The position numbers were made by a program, and so were the translations under genes. 64,000 nucleotides of DNA from Nonomuraea fuscirosea (GTDB lineage: Bacteria > Actinomycetota > Actinomycetes > Streptosporangiales > Streptosporangiaceae): the NCBI RefSeq assembly GCF_003001935.1, contig NZ_PVNG01000017.1, forward strand, positions 62,001 through 126,000, written 5' to 3'. Positions 50,518 to 60,015 of the stretch are shown here, piece after piece. Within the stretch, counting starts at the first letter, position 1. Each line of letters opens with the position of its first letter. The notes below the pieces were generated by a model. The model ran no database searches, was not told where the DNA came from, and was given only the letters and a program-made list of their open reading frames with translations.

Positions 50518-53500
50518 ATGCCGGAGCCCGGGAGCGGTGGTGACGAGGACGTTTATGTGCTGCCGGCCTCGTTCGGGCAGGAACGCCTCTGGTGGGCCGA
50601 CCAGGCGGGCGCGGGGTCGGCCTACAACATGTGCGGCGCCCTGCGGCTGCGCGGCACGCTGGACCCGACGCTGCTCGAAGCCGCGCTGCGGATGGTGGTG
50701 GCCAGGCACGAGGTCCTGCGTACCACCTTCGAGTTCGACCCGAACGGCAGCCTGCTCCAGGCGATCCATCCTGGGACGGGCATGCCCGTGTCCGTGTCCG
50801 TGCACGACGCGCGGGACCGGCCCGAGTGCGGTGATCGGGATGCGGCGGCCCGGTCGATCGTCCAGGAGACGCTCGACGCTCCCTTCGACCTGATGAAGGG
50901 AGCGCTGCTACGGGCGGTGGCCGTACGGCTCGCGGACGACGAGTGGGTGCTCGGGGTCGGCGTGCATCACATCGTGTGCGACGGGTGGTCGCTGGGGATT
51001 CTCATCCCCGAGCTGGCCGCCTGCTACGTCGCCGTGCGGGACGGCACGCCGCCGGACCTTCCCGGGCTTCCCGTGCAGTACGGCGACTGGGCCGCCTGGC
51101 AGCGGCAGCAGACCGGCTCGGAGACCGCCGGGCACCTCGCCCACTGGCGCGAACAGTTGCGCGGGGCGTCCCCGCTGCAGACGCCCTCGCGTCCAGCGCG
51201 GGACGGCGTCCAGAGCTGGCGCTGCGCGGAACTGCCGCTCGCCGTGCCGGACGCGTTGCTGCGGGATGTGCGCGCGCTCGCCAAGGAGGAGCGGGCCACG
51301 CCGTTCATGGTCCTGCTGGCCGCGTTCGCGGGCGTGCTGTCCCGGTGGTATGCCCAGGACGACCTCTTGGTCGGTACGGTGACCGCGGGTCGCAGCCAGG
51401 TCGAACTGGACGGCCTGATCGGGTTCTTCGTCAACACGCTGCCGATCCGGGTCCGGCTCGACCCCCGGATGTCCTTCCGTACGCTGCTACGGCAGCTCCG
51501 GCGCACGTGCCTGGACGCCTACGCCCATCAGGACCTGCCGTACGAGAAGATCCTGGAGCAGGCCGGGGCGGGGCGTTCGGATCCCGGCCGGGTGATGTTC
51601 GCGCTGCAGAACCTGCCCGAGGTCGGCTGGCAGGTGCCGGGCCTGACCGCGGAGCCGTTCGAGCTGCCGCCCGGTCACACCTGGCTGGAGCTGGGGATCA
51701 ACCTGACCGAGTCCGGCGACGGCACGCTGCGGGGGCAGGCGACCTACGCGGCGGACCTCTGGGACGAGGCGGAGGTCGCGGCGCTGCTCGACGCCTGGAC
51801 GCTGATGCTGGCCGGGGGCACGGCCGATCCCGACGCCGTCGTGGCCCGCGTCCCGCTCGCCGGGGCGGCCTCGCGTGCCCGGCTGGTGAACGAGGTCAGC
51901 GGCGCGGCTGTGAGCCCGTACAGCCCGCGGTGCCTGCACCAGCTCATCGAGGCGGCCGCGGACGCGTGGCCGGACGAGGTGGCCGTGGTCGGGGGGGAGG
52001 GCCAGATCACCTTCCGGGAGCTGGAGGAGAGGGCGAACCGGATGGCGTGGTGGCTGCGTGAGCAGGGCGTCGGACCGGAGTCTCTCGTCGGGGTCTGCCT
52101 GCCCCGGTCGGTCCCGCTGATCGTCGCACTGGTCGCCGTGCTGAAGGCTGGGGCCGCCTACGTGCCGTTGGACCCTGAGCAGCCGCCGGCCAGACTGGCA
52201 CTCTTCCTGGAGGACGCGCGGCCCGGCATCGTCCTCGTCGCGGGCCCGGGACCGGCCTCCGTGGCCAGCGCCGGACGGGTCGTCTCCCTGGAGGCGCTGA
52301 AGGGGCCGTCGACCAGGCCGCCTAACCTGGCCCGGCCGGAGAACCTGGCGTACGTCATCTACACCTCCGGCTCGACCGGCAGGCCGAAGGGGGTCATGGT
52401 GCCGCATGCGGCCATCGTGAACCGCGTGCTGCGTGGGCAGGAGACCTGCCCGCTGGGACCCGGCGACGGGCTGCTGAGCACGCTGAGCATCGGGGCCGAC
52501 GCCTTCGGAGCGGAGTGGATCGCGCCGCTGATCAGCGGCGCGAAGGTCGTCGTCGTAGGCGAGGAGGAGCGGCACGACCCGGCGCGGCTGGCCGGCTTCG
52601 TCACGCGCCACCGCGTGACGGCCGCCCACTTCACGCCCTCGATGCTGCACGCGCTGCTGGCCGAGCCCCGCGTCGCCGGCTGCGCGGGGGTGCTGCGGCA
52701 TCTCAAGTGCGGCGGGGAGGACCTCACGCGGGAGGTCACCGAACGCCACTTCCGCACGTTGCCCGGCACCACCCTGTCCAACGAGTACGGGCCCACCGAG
52801 GCGGCGATCGACGTCACCTCCCATCGCGCCGATCCGTCGGACTCGCGGTGGCACACGCCGATCGGTGGCCCCCGCCCCGGCGTGCGGCTTTACGTCCTGG
52901 ACGAGCACGCTGAGCTGCTCCCGTACGGCCTGCCGGGCGAGCTGTACATAGGCGGGATCCAGCTCGCCCGCGGCTACGCCGGGTCGCCCGGGCTGACCGC
53001 CGAGCGGTTCGTCCCCGACCCGTTCGGCCGGAACGGCAGGCTCTACCGAACCGGTGACCGGGTGCGCTGGCTGGCCGGCGGGGTGCTGGAGTTCCTCGGC
53101 CGGATGGACGAGCAGGTCAAGGTGCGCGGGCACCGGATCGAGCCGGGCGAGGTCGAGGCGGTTCTCGGCGCGTACGAGGGCGTCGCCAGGGCCGCCGTGG
53201 TCGTGGACTCGACGGCCCGGCTGGTCGCCTACCTCGCCTGCGAAGCTGCGCCGCCGGCGCTCGGCGAGCTGCGCGCGTTCCTGCGGGCGCGCCTGCCCGC
53301 CGCGGCGATACCGGAGGCGTTCCTCGTGCTTCCCGCGCTTCCCCTGTCGCAGAACGGGAAGGTGGACCGCGCCGCCCTGCTGACGGCGCAGGGAGTGGAG
53401 CTGCGGCCCTCCCGCACGCCGCTCGCCCCCCGCACGCCGGTCGAACGGGCTCTGACGGAGATCTGGCGCGACGTCCTGGGCAGGAGCGACGTCGGCGTGC

Positions 53501-53691
53501 GCGACGACTTCTACGAAATCGGCGGGAACTCGATCCGCGCGGTCACCGTGTTCCAGCGGGCGGCGGAGCTGGGCCTACCGCTGCCGTTGAAGGCCATGCT
53601 GGGGGAGCACACGATCGAGCACCTCGCCACCCAGCTCGGCGACGCCGATCACGCCTCACTTGGATCGCCTGGAGCGGTGGAGCCGTCCTGA
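50518..53691 (+). CDS. Nonribosomal peptide synthetase, one module C-A-PCP
   Basis: 1057 residues, start ATG with GGGAGGTCC. Condensation domain 1-450 with intact HHIVCDGWS (near 150). Adenylation domain 460-950 with YVIYTSGSTGRPKGVMV (near 615), NEYGPTEAAIDVT and GELYIGGIQLARGYAG. By-eye alignment to GrsA gives specificity residues D-A-A-H-K-G-E-I-D, which I cannot assign. Carrier domain with GGNS (Ser near 1005). No thioesterase or epimerase domain. A leading C domain implies an acyl starter or an upstream module. Its last 43 bp overlap the convergent membrane-protein gene. Confidence 0.93.
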   Translation: MPEPGSGGDEDVYVLPASFGQERLWWADQAGAGSAYNMCGALRLRGTLDPTLLEAALRMVVARHEVLRTTFEFDPNGSLLQAIHPGTGMPVSVSVHDARDRPECGDRDAAARSIVQETLDAPFDLMKGALLRAVAVRLADDEWVLGVGVHHIVCDGWSLGILIPELAACYVAVRDGTPPDLPGLPVQYGDWAAWQRQQTGSETAGHLAHWREQLRGASPLQTPSRPARDGVQSWRCAELPLAVPDALLRDVRALAKEERATPFMVLLAAFAGVLSRWYAQDDLLVGTVTAGRSQVELDGLIGFFVNTLPIRVRLDPRMSFRTLLRQLRRTCLDAYAHQDLPYEKILEQAGAGRSDPGRVMFALQNLPEVGWQVPGLTAEPFELPPGHTWLELGINLTESGDGTLRGQATYAADLWDEAEVAALLDAWTLMLAGGTADPDAVVARVPLAGAASRARLVNEVSGAAVSPYSPRCLHQLIEAAADAWPDEVAVVGGEGQITFRELEERANRMAWWLREQGVGPESLVGVCLPRSVPLIVALVAVLKAGAAYVPLDPEQPPARLALFLEDARPGIVLVAGPGPASVASAGRVVSLEALKGPSTRPPNLARPENLAYVIYTSGSTGRPKGVMVPHAAIVNRVLRGQETCPLGPGDGLLSTLSIGADAFGAEWIAPLISGAKVVVVGEEERHDPARLAGFVTRHRVTAAHFTPSMLHALLAEPRVAGCAGVLRHLKCGGEDLTREVTERHFRTLPGTTLSNEYGPTEAAIDVTSHRADPSDSRWHTPIGGPRPGVRLYVLDEHAELLPYGLPGELYIGGIQLARGYAGSPGLTAERFVPDPFGRNGRLYRTGDRVRWLAGGVLEFLGRMDEQVKVRGHRIEPGEVEAVLGAYEGVARAAVVVDSTARLVAYLACEAAPPALGELRAFLRARLPAAAIPEAFLVLPALPLSQNGKVDRAALLTAQGVELRPSRTPLAPRTPVERALTEIWRDVLGRSDVGVRDDFYEIGGNSIRAVTVFQRAAELGLPLPLKAMLGEHTIEHLATQLGDADHASLGSPGAVEPS

Positions 53692-54161
53692 TCGGCTTGA
53701 GCGTTCGATTCACCCTGATCGGCCGGAGGACGATCGACTCCCAGTGCCCAGCCGAGCCAGGCGCCGGCGAGGCTCTGGCACACGGCCGTCAGCATGGTGG
53801 CGGACACGACGAGGACGGGAGCCGGCGGCAGCCCGGCGAGAGCCGCCGCCGTACGCGCGGCGGCACCGACCGGCTCCCCGTCCAGCACCCGCCACAGCAG
53901 CGGCAGCCCCCAGCCGGCGAGCGCGATCAGCGCGGCGGCGGCGATCGCCGAGCGGCGGCGGCACCGCAGCGGCCGTGCCGCGAACCCCACGACGAGCCCG
54001 CAGGCGAACGGCGACCACCACCACCCGAGCAGCGATCCCGCCCACACGGCGGCCACACCCGCCACCACCGTGCAGGCCCACGCGACCGCCCGCTGCCCGG
54101 TCACGGCGAAGGCGCGGGGCGCCTGCGCGCCGGCGCCCACCGGGGTCGCGAGCTCCGTCAT
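53649..54161 (-). CDS. Small integral membrane protein of the NRPS operon
   Basis: 170 residues with four or five hydrophobic segments (AVAWACTVVAGVAAVWAGSL, WWWSPFACGLVVGFAA, AIAAAALIALAGWGLPLLW, VVSATMLTAVCQSLAGAWLG) and an acidic tail rich in Gln/Asp (ADQGESNAQADQDG). No family is recognised. It is last gene of the minus-strand operon, overlapping the acylase stop by 4 bp and the plus-strand NRPS end by 43 bp. It may help anchor or escort the acylase or product. Confidence 0.7.
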   Translation of the reverse strand: MTELATPVGAGAQAPRAFAVTGQRAVAWACTVVAGVAAVWAGSLLGWWWSPFACGLVVGFAARPLRCRRRSAIAAAALIALAGWGLPLLWRVLDGEPVGAAARTAAALAGLPPAPVLVVSATMLTAVCQSLAGAWLGWALGVDRPPADQGESNAQADQDGSTAPGDPSEA

Positions 54162-56683
54162 CCGTCCTCCCGTCCCGCGCTCAGGGTCCAGGTGACGGGC
54201 GACGAACCGGCACCGGGGACCGGCAGCGGCCGGTAACGCCCTGACAACCATTCGGCCAGCAGGTTCCGGTACCAGGGGGACCCCGGGTTCTCGCTCTGCC
54301 CGCCCGGATACGCCGTCGCGTCGTCGCTGCGCGACTCGCCGACCCAGTTGACCACCATGCGCATGCTGGGCCCGAAGACGGAGCTCATGTCGCCGCCGGC
54401 CGCGTTCACGGTCTGCGGGTCGCCGCCGGCCGGCAGCGGGCCGTACCCGAGCCCGGGCGCCCCCGTCAGCGAGGGGAACGACACGCTGTGCACCCGCCCC
54501 CAGGCCCATGACTGCGGCGAGGGGCCCAACCGGGCGCTGAGATCGGCGATCGCGCGGTGGAACGCGGCACGCATGACCTCGCGGGCGGTACGCGCACGCC
54601 CTCGGGGAGGAGTGAAGGCAGCGTTGTCCTGGTCGCGCAGGGTCCATGATTCGAGGCTGCCCGACAGGGTGGTCTGTGAGGCGGAGATCGCGAGTCGGCC
54701 CGGATCAAGGTGCACCGGCACCTTGCCCGCCGTCCACCACGGCTGGAACACGGCCGTGAGGTAGGCGTTCCAGAACGTCCACCACACGGCCGCGGCGCCG
54801 GAGTCGGGGTCCATGGCGCCCTGCCAGGCCGCGAGCTGGGCGCGCGCCTCCCGCTCCGCGGGGGTGAGGCGGTCATCGCGCAGGGCGTCCAGGAGCCGGG
54901 GCACGATGCGGATGGCCAGGCCGTCCGTCACGTCGTGCTGCAGGGCCGTGAAGTCGTCCTTGGTCATCGCGCGGCGCGAGCCCAGATAGTCGCGGATCCT
55001 GCGCGTGCGGTAGCCGGGGTCGAAGCCGGTGCTCGGGCCGAGGTAGTACGGGTAGCCGGCCCCCACAGGGCGGTCGTTCGCCGAGACCACCATGTGGTCG
55101 GGCGGGTTGTACACCCTGGGCGCCGCCTCGTACGGCACCATGCCCGTCACGTCGGCCGCGCCGGTGCCCGGCAGGGGCAGCCACGGTTCGCCCGATGCCA
55201 CGATGGGGAAGTGGCCGGCGGCGACAGCGCCGATGTTGCCCGCGTCGTCGGCGTAGACGAAGTTCTGCGCGGGCGAGTGCCAGTCGCGCAGCGCCGCGGT
55301 GAAGCCATCGAAGTCGCGGGCCCTGGCCACGGACAGTATCGCCGTCAGGCTGGGTGAGCCGGTAGCGCCGGTCCAGTAGACGGACATGGTCTGGCCGAGC
55401 TGTGTCATGACCGGGCCGTGCACGGTGAGGTCGACCGTCAGGCGGACCGGGGCCCCGCCGCGTACCGGTATCGCGTACGTCAGCCGCTCCATCCGCCGCC
55501 ACGCGCCGCGCCAGTAGTACTCGCCGGGCCTGTGCGGATCGGTCACCTCCCGGTAGTAGAAGGTGGACTGCGTCTGCGCGTTGGTCACCGTCCACGAGAT
55601 GTGCTCGTTGCGGCCGATGAGGACGGCGGGCATGCCCGGCAGTGTGAAGCCGGTGACGGAGTAGCCGGGCGAACGCAGCGCCGCCTGGAACCAGTACGAC
55701 GGCAGCGTGTGCGGCAGGTGCGGATCCCCCGCGAGCATGGCCCGGCCGCCGGCCGCCAGGGGGCCGTTCACCGCCCAGGCGTTGCTGTTTCGCTGGGAGC
55801 CGGCCGATCCCCCCGCCTGGGCGGCGATCCAGGCCAGCGCCGTACGGTCGGCGGTCGCGGCGGTCGCGCCGTCGTCGCGTACCGCGGGCGCCCGTCCTGC
55901 CGCGGCGGGCTTGGAGACGGCCTTCTCGTACGGTCCCGGGTCGTAAGGGCGCTGTGCGTTCGGCGGCAGGACCGGGAACCATTCGCGGGTATGCCGCTCG
56001 CCCAGTGACCGCTGAAGGATCGAAAGGGCGAGCGGCCCGGTCGTGAAGCTCGTGTTCTCGGTGAGCACCCCTTGGACGACGAGGCTGTCGACCGGCGTCC
56101 AGTCCGCGGGGTGCACGCCGGTCAAGGAGAACAGCGCCGGCCGGCGGTGGGCGGCCCGCGCCTGGCCGATCCACGCATTCACGCCCCGGGCATACGCCAG
56201 GAGCGCCACCGCGGATTCGGAGTCGTGCGGCGTGGCCGCCCACTGGGCCTCGGCGGTCCGCAGCAGCCCGAGCTGGAGCTGGAACTTGTCCGATTCCACC
56301 CCGGCGGGCCCGACGAGTTCTGCCATCCGGCCCGACCCGAGCCTGCGCTGGAGGTCCATCTGCGTCAGCCGGAAGCGCGCGTGCGTGTATCCGAGTGCCT
56401 CGAACAGGTCGCCGTCGGAGCCCGCCGCCACCGTGGGGACACCCGCGGGGGAGAACGACACGGTGACCGGGCCGCGCAGCCCGGGCAGGCGCAACGTCTC
56501 CGAACGTACGCCGGCCGCGTCCTCCGCGGACGCCCAGACGCCCGTACCCGGGTCGAGCGCCTGGCCGAGCGGGGGGACCGGCCCCAGCCCCGAGGCCAGG
56601 AACGCGAGCAGGGCGCCGGACACACACAGCGCGGCGACCGCCTCGATCACGCGGCGCCTTGCCGTACCCCCGGTCCGCCTCAT
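54158..56683 (-). CDS. Membrane-anchored penicillin-acylase-type Ntn hydrolase
   Basis: 841 residues. An N-terminal Arg-rich start and helix (VIEAVAALCVSGALLAFLAS) directs it across the membrane. Alpha-region text VPTVAAGSDGDLFEALGYTHA matches the family. The self-cleavage site is SQRNSNAWAV, with the catalytic N-terminal Ser near residue 298. LAGDPHLPHTLPSYWF, HISWTVTNAQTQST and VHGPVM follow as in penicillin G/AHL acylases. It removes an acyl chain from an amide outside the cytoplasm. Within an NRPS operon this suggests removal of a fatty-acyl prodrug group, as PvdQ does for pyoverdine. Confidence 0.9.
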   Translation of the reverse strand: MRRTGGTARRRVIEAVAALCVSGALLAFLASGLGPVPPLGQALDPGTGVWASAEDAAGVRSETLRLPGLRGPVTVSFSPAGVPTVAAGSDGDLFEALGYTHARFRLTQMDLQRRLGSGRMAELVGPAGVESDKFQLQLGLLRTAEAQWAATPHDSESAVALLAYARGVNAWIGQARAAHRRPALFSLTGVHPADWTPVDSLVVQGVLTENTSFTTGPLALSILQRSLGERHTREWFPVLPPNAQRPYDPGPYEKAVSKPAAAGRAPAVRDDGATAATADRTALAWIAAQAGGSAGSQRNSNAWAVNGPLAAGGRAMLAGDPHLPHTLPSYWFQAALRSPGYSVTGFTLPGMPAVLIGRNEHISWTVTNAQTQSTFYYREVTDPHRPGEYYWRGAWRRMERLTYAIPVRGGAPVRLTVDLTVHGPVMTQLGQTMSVYWTGATGSPSLTAILSVARARDFDGFTAALRDWHSPAQNFVYADDAGNIGAVAAGHFPIVASGEPWLPLPGTGAADVTGMVPYEAAPRVYNPPDHMVVSANDRPVGAGYPYYLGPSTGFDPGYRTRRIRDYLGSRRAMTKDDFTALQHDVTDGLAIRIVPRLLDALRDDRLTPAEREARAQLAAWQGAMDPDSGAAAVWWTFWNAYLTAVFQPWWTAGKVPVHLDPGRLAISASQTTLSGSLESWTLRDQDNAAFTPPRGRARTAREVMRAAFHRAIADLSARLGPSPQSWAWGRVHSVSFPSLTGAPGLGYGPLPAGGDPQTVNAAGGDMSSVFGPSMRMVVNWVGESRSDDATAYPGGQSENPGSPWYRNLLAEWLSGRYRPLPVPGAGSSPVTWTLSAGREDG

Positions 56684-59600
56684 CTGAGAAGCTCTCCCTC
56701 GACCTCGTCGTCGGACATCGCCTCGACCTGCGCGATCAGCTCGGCGACCCGGTCGGCGTCGATCCCGTGCTGTTCGCCCTGCTCGCGCATCAGGGCCGCC
56801 AGGCCCGCGACGGTGGGCGTCTCGACGAAGAACCGCAGCGGCGGCTCGAACCTGAACAGGTCCCCGAGTTGCGCCGCGATCGTCGTGGCGAGCAGCGAAT
56901 GGCCGCCCAGCGAGAAGAAGTCGTCGTCCCTGCCGACGCCGTCCACGGCCAGCGCCTCGGCCCAGACCGCCGCGAGGACCTCTTCGAGCGCGTCCACGGG
57001 CGGAACGGACGGACCGAGCCCGGCCGGTACCGGTTCCGGCAGCCGGGCGTGATCGACCTTCCCCGAGGCGTTGTGCGGGAGCGCGTCCAACCCGGTGAAG
57101 AAGGACGGGATCCACGCGGCGGGCAACCGCTCGGCGAGATGGGCGCGCAGCGAGCCGGGATCGACCGGCGGCGTGACGTACGCGGCCAGCCGCGGCTCGC
57201 CGCGAGCCCCGGCACGCGGGATGGCGGCGGCCTCGACGACCTCCGGATGGGCGCGGAGCGCGGCCTCGACCTCGGCCGGTTCGACGCGATGGCCGTTGAT
57301 CTTGACTTGCCGGTCGAGCCGGCCCAGGTACGCGAGGACGCCCTCGGGCCGCCACCACACCCGGTCGCCCGTGCGGTACAGCCGCTGCCCGGGACGGAAC
57401 GGGTGCGGAACGAACCGGTCCGCCGTCAGCCCTGGCCGCCCGAGGTAGCCGCGCGCCAGTTGCATCCCTCCGATGTGCAGCTCGCCCGGCACCCCGATCG
57501 GTGCGAGCGCGCCCGTGGCATCCAGGACGTAGAGCTCGTTGCCGCCGATGGGAGCGCCGATGGGCGGCGGCGCCTGCACCGGTGCCGTGACACGGTGGAA
57601 GGAGACGTCGATGGTCGCCTCGGTGGGGCCGTACAGGTTGTACAGCTGGGCTCGCGGGAGCAGCCGGAGCGCCTGTTCGGCCAGGTCGGGAGCCAGCTCC
57701 TCGCCCCCGCACGGGATCACCCGCAGGCTGCGCAGCGCGCTTGCCGCGTCCTGGTCGGCGAGGACGGCCCGCAGCATCGACGGGACGAAGTCGCACGCGG
57801 TGACCCCGTGCCGCTCGATGATCGCGCGGAGATAGGCGGGGTCACCGTGTCGGCCGGGCGCGGCGATCACGATCGTGCCGCCCGTCGTCAGCGGGGTGAG
57901 GACCGCCGCGATCGACGGGTCGAAGCAGATGGGCGTCTTGAAGAGCACGACGTCGCCGGCGGAGTAGCCGAGGTCCGCGCCCATCCGCCGGATCCGGTTG
58001 GCCAGGGCCTGATGCGGGACCACGACGCCCTTGGGCGTGCCCGTCGAGCCGGAGGTGTGAACGACGTACGCGGCGCCGCGCGGGTCGGGTGTCGCGGACC
58101 GGGCGCCGGAACCGCCGCGCGCGACGGCGTCCGGAATCCGTGCCGTCTCGCCCGGGATCCGGTCCGCGTACGCGTCCGAGCACAGGGTCAGCACGGGCCG
58201 GGTGTCGAGCGCGAGCCAGTGCAGGCGCGAGCCGGGCAGCCCGGGATCCAGCGGGAGGTACGTCCCCCCCGACTTGAGCACGCCGAGGAGCGCGACGACG
58301 AGGTCGAGGCCGCGGTCCAGGCAGACGCCCACCCGGTCCTCGTTCCCCACGCCCCGGTCGCGAAGCCACTGCGCGAGCCGCTCGGCGCGCTCGTCGAGCT
58401 GCCGGTACGACACCGCTTCGCCCGACACGTCGCACACCGCGGCGACGGCGTCGGGCGAGGTGAGGACCTGGGCGTCGAACAGGTCGAGTACCGAGTCCGG
58501 CGTCGGGTCCCCGGATGCGCGACCCCTTTCGGAAAGCCAGCGGCGCTCCGCATCCGGCATCGACGGCAGCGCCGGGACCGCGGCGGCGACGTCCCGGGCG
58601 ACCGACTCGAAGAGCGTGCGCAGATGCCGGGAGAACCGCTCCGCCGCTTGACGGTCGAACAGGTCCGTGGCGTAGATGACCCACCCCGACAGGCCGCCGT
58701 CCGCCGTGGGCGCGAGGGACACGCTGAGGTCGAGCGGAGCCCCCGCCGGAGCGAGGTCCACGAGTTCCGCCTCGATGCCCGGCAGGTCCAGGCCCGCCGG
58801 TCTGGCGGTGTCCAGCGCCAGCAGCACCTGGATGAGTGGCGAGCGCTCGCCCCGCCGGTCGGCGCCGCTCTCGCGGACGATCAGCTCGAACGGCACTTCC
58901 TGGTGCGCGGTTGCCTCCAGGTAACCCGCCCGCACCTTCCGGAGCAGGCCCGAGAACGTCTCCTCCGGCACCAGCCGGACGCGGAGCGGGAGGGTGTTGA
59001 CGAAGAACCCGACCAAGCGCTCCACCTCCGGGCGCGACCGGCCCGCGACCGGGGTCCCCACCAGCAGATCGGACTGTCCGGTCCAGCGGTGCAGCACGAC
59101 GGCGAGCCCGGTCAGCAGGACCAGGAACAGGGTCGCGTCCTCGGCGCGGCCGACGTCGCGCAGGCGCACCGTCAGGTCCGGAGGCAGGTGGAAGGCCACC
59201 CCGTCGCCGGCGAACGACCAGGTCTTCGGCCTCGGCCGGGTCGCGGGCAGCTCGACCGGAGGCGCGGCGAGCAGCTCCCGCCGCCAGTACTCCAGGTGCC
59301 CCGCGAGCGAGGCGCCGTCCAGCTGCTCTCGCTGCCAGGCCGCGTGGTCGGCGTACTGGATGGTGAGTTCCGGCAGGTTCGGCGATCGGCCGGCGACGCC
59401 CGCCCGGTAGAGCTCGGCGAGCTCCTCGACCAGGATGCGCAGGGACCATCCGTCCACGACGATGTGGTGGGCGCACACCGCCAGCACGTACGACTCGCCC
59501 GGTTCCCGTACCCGCCAGAGGGCGGCGCGGAGCAGCGGTGGCTCGGCCAGGTCGAACGGCCTCCGGGCGAACTCGGTGACAAGGTGGTCGATCCGGTCCG

Positions 59601-60015
59601 GCGGTGCCTCGCCGCAGATCAGGACGGTCTCGATGTCCTGTGCGGCGCGTACGACCTGTACCACTCCTTCTACGGCGTCGTACCTGAAGCCCGTGCGCAG
59701 CACCTCGTGCCGCGCCACGAGAGCGTCGAGCGAGGCGCGCAGTACGTCGGGTACGACCGTTCCGCGCAGCCGCAGCGCGGCCGGCACCAGGTACGCGGCC
59801 GAGTCCGGGTCCAGCCTGTGCAGGAAGTGGAGCCGCTGCTGGCCGTGCGCGGCGGGCAGGGCGTTCTCCCCGGGGCGGCGTGGCAGACGGGGAATCGGCC
59901 GGTCGTCGCGGCTCGCCTGGGTTAGCTTCATGCTGAGTAGCTGGCGGCGCTCCGGCGACAGGGCCGCCAGCATGCTCAGCAGCTCCTCGCCGAGCGGAGC
60001 GGTCTCGCCGCTCAT
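56680..60015 (-). CDS. Nonribosomal peptide synthetase, one module C-A-PCP
   Basis: 1111 residues from ATG 60015. A short N-terminal helix (PERRQLLSMKLTQASRD) may dock to a partner. Condensation domain to about 500 has HHIVVDGWS (near 184). Adenylation domain has YVVHTSGSTGTPKGVVV (near 650), NLYGPTEATIDVS and GELHIGGMQLARGYLG. By-eye specificity residues are D-P-A-D-P-G-L-I-D, unassigned. Carrier domain has GGHS (near 1037) and an acidic C-terminal tail (DDEVEGELLR). No thioesterase. It overlaps both neighbours by 4 bp. Confidence 0.93.
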   Translation of the reverse strand: MSGETAPLGEELLSMLAALSPERRQLLSMKLTQASRDDRPIPRLPRRPGENALPAAHGQQRLHFLHRLDPDSAAYLVPAALRLRGTVVPDVLRASLDALVARHEVLRTGFRYDAVEGVVQVVRAAQDIETVLICGEAPPDRIDHLVTEFARRPFDLAEPPLLRAALWRVREPGESYVLAVCAHHIVVDGWSLRILVEELAELYRAGVAGRSPNLPELTIQYADHAAWQREQLDGASLAGHLEYWRRELLAAPPVELPATRPRPKTWSFAGDGVAFHLPPDLTVRLRDVGRAEDATLFLVLLTGLAVVLHRWTGQSDLLVGTPVAGRSRPEVERLVGFFVNTLPLRVRLVPEETFSGLLRKVRAGYLEATAHQEVPFELIVRESGADRRGERSPLIQVLLALDTARPAGLDLPGIEAELVDLAPAGAPLDLSVSLAPTADGGLSGWVIYATDLFDRQAAERFSRHLRTLFESVARDVAAAVPALPSMPDAERRWLSERGRASGDPTPDSVLDLFDAQVLTSPDAVAAVCDVSGEAVSYRQLDERAERLAQWLRDRGVGNEDRVGVCLDRGLDLVVALLGVLKSGGTYLPLDPGLPGSRLHWLALDTRPVLTLCSDAYADRIPGETARIPDAVARGGSGARSATPDPRGAAYVVHTSGSTGTPKGVVVPHQALANRIRRMGADLGYSAGDVVLFKTPICFDPSIAAVLTPLTTGGTIVIAAPGRHGDPAYLRAIIERHGVTACDFVPSMLRAVLADQDAASALRSLRVIPCGGEELAPDLAEQALRLLPRAQLYNLYGPTEATIDVSFHRVTAPVQAPPPIGAPIGGNELYVLDATGALAPIGVPGELHIGGMQLARGYLGRPGLTADRFVPHPFRPGQRLYRTGDRVWWRPEGVLAYLGRLDRQVKINGHRVEPAEVEAALRAHPEVVEAAAIPRAGARGEPRLAAYVTPPVDPGSLRAHLAERLPAAWIPSFFTGLDALPHNASGKVDHARLPEPVPAGLGPSVPPVDALEEVLAAVWAEALAVDGVGRDDDFFSLGGHSLLATTIAAQLGDLFRFEPPLRFFVETPTVAGLAALMREQGEQHGIDADRVAELIAQVEAMSDDEVEGELLR

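Noticed and set aside
56659..59925. A 1088-codon plus-strand frame opposite the second NRPS gene
   Set aside because: The translation is Arg/Gln/Asp-rich with no recognisable domain, whereas the minus strand encodes complete C, A and PCP domains.
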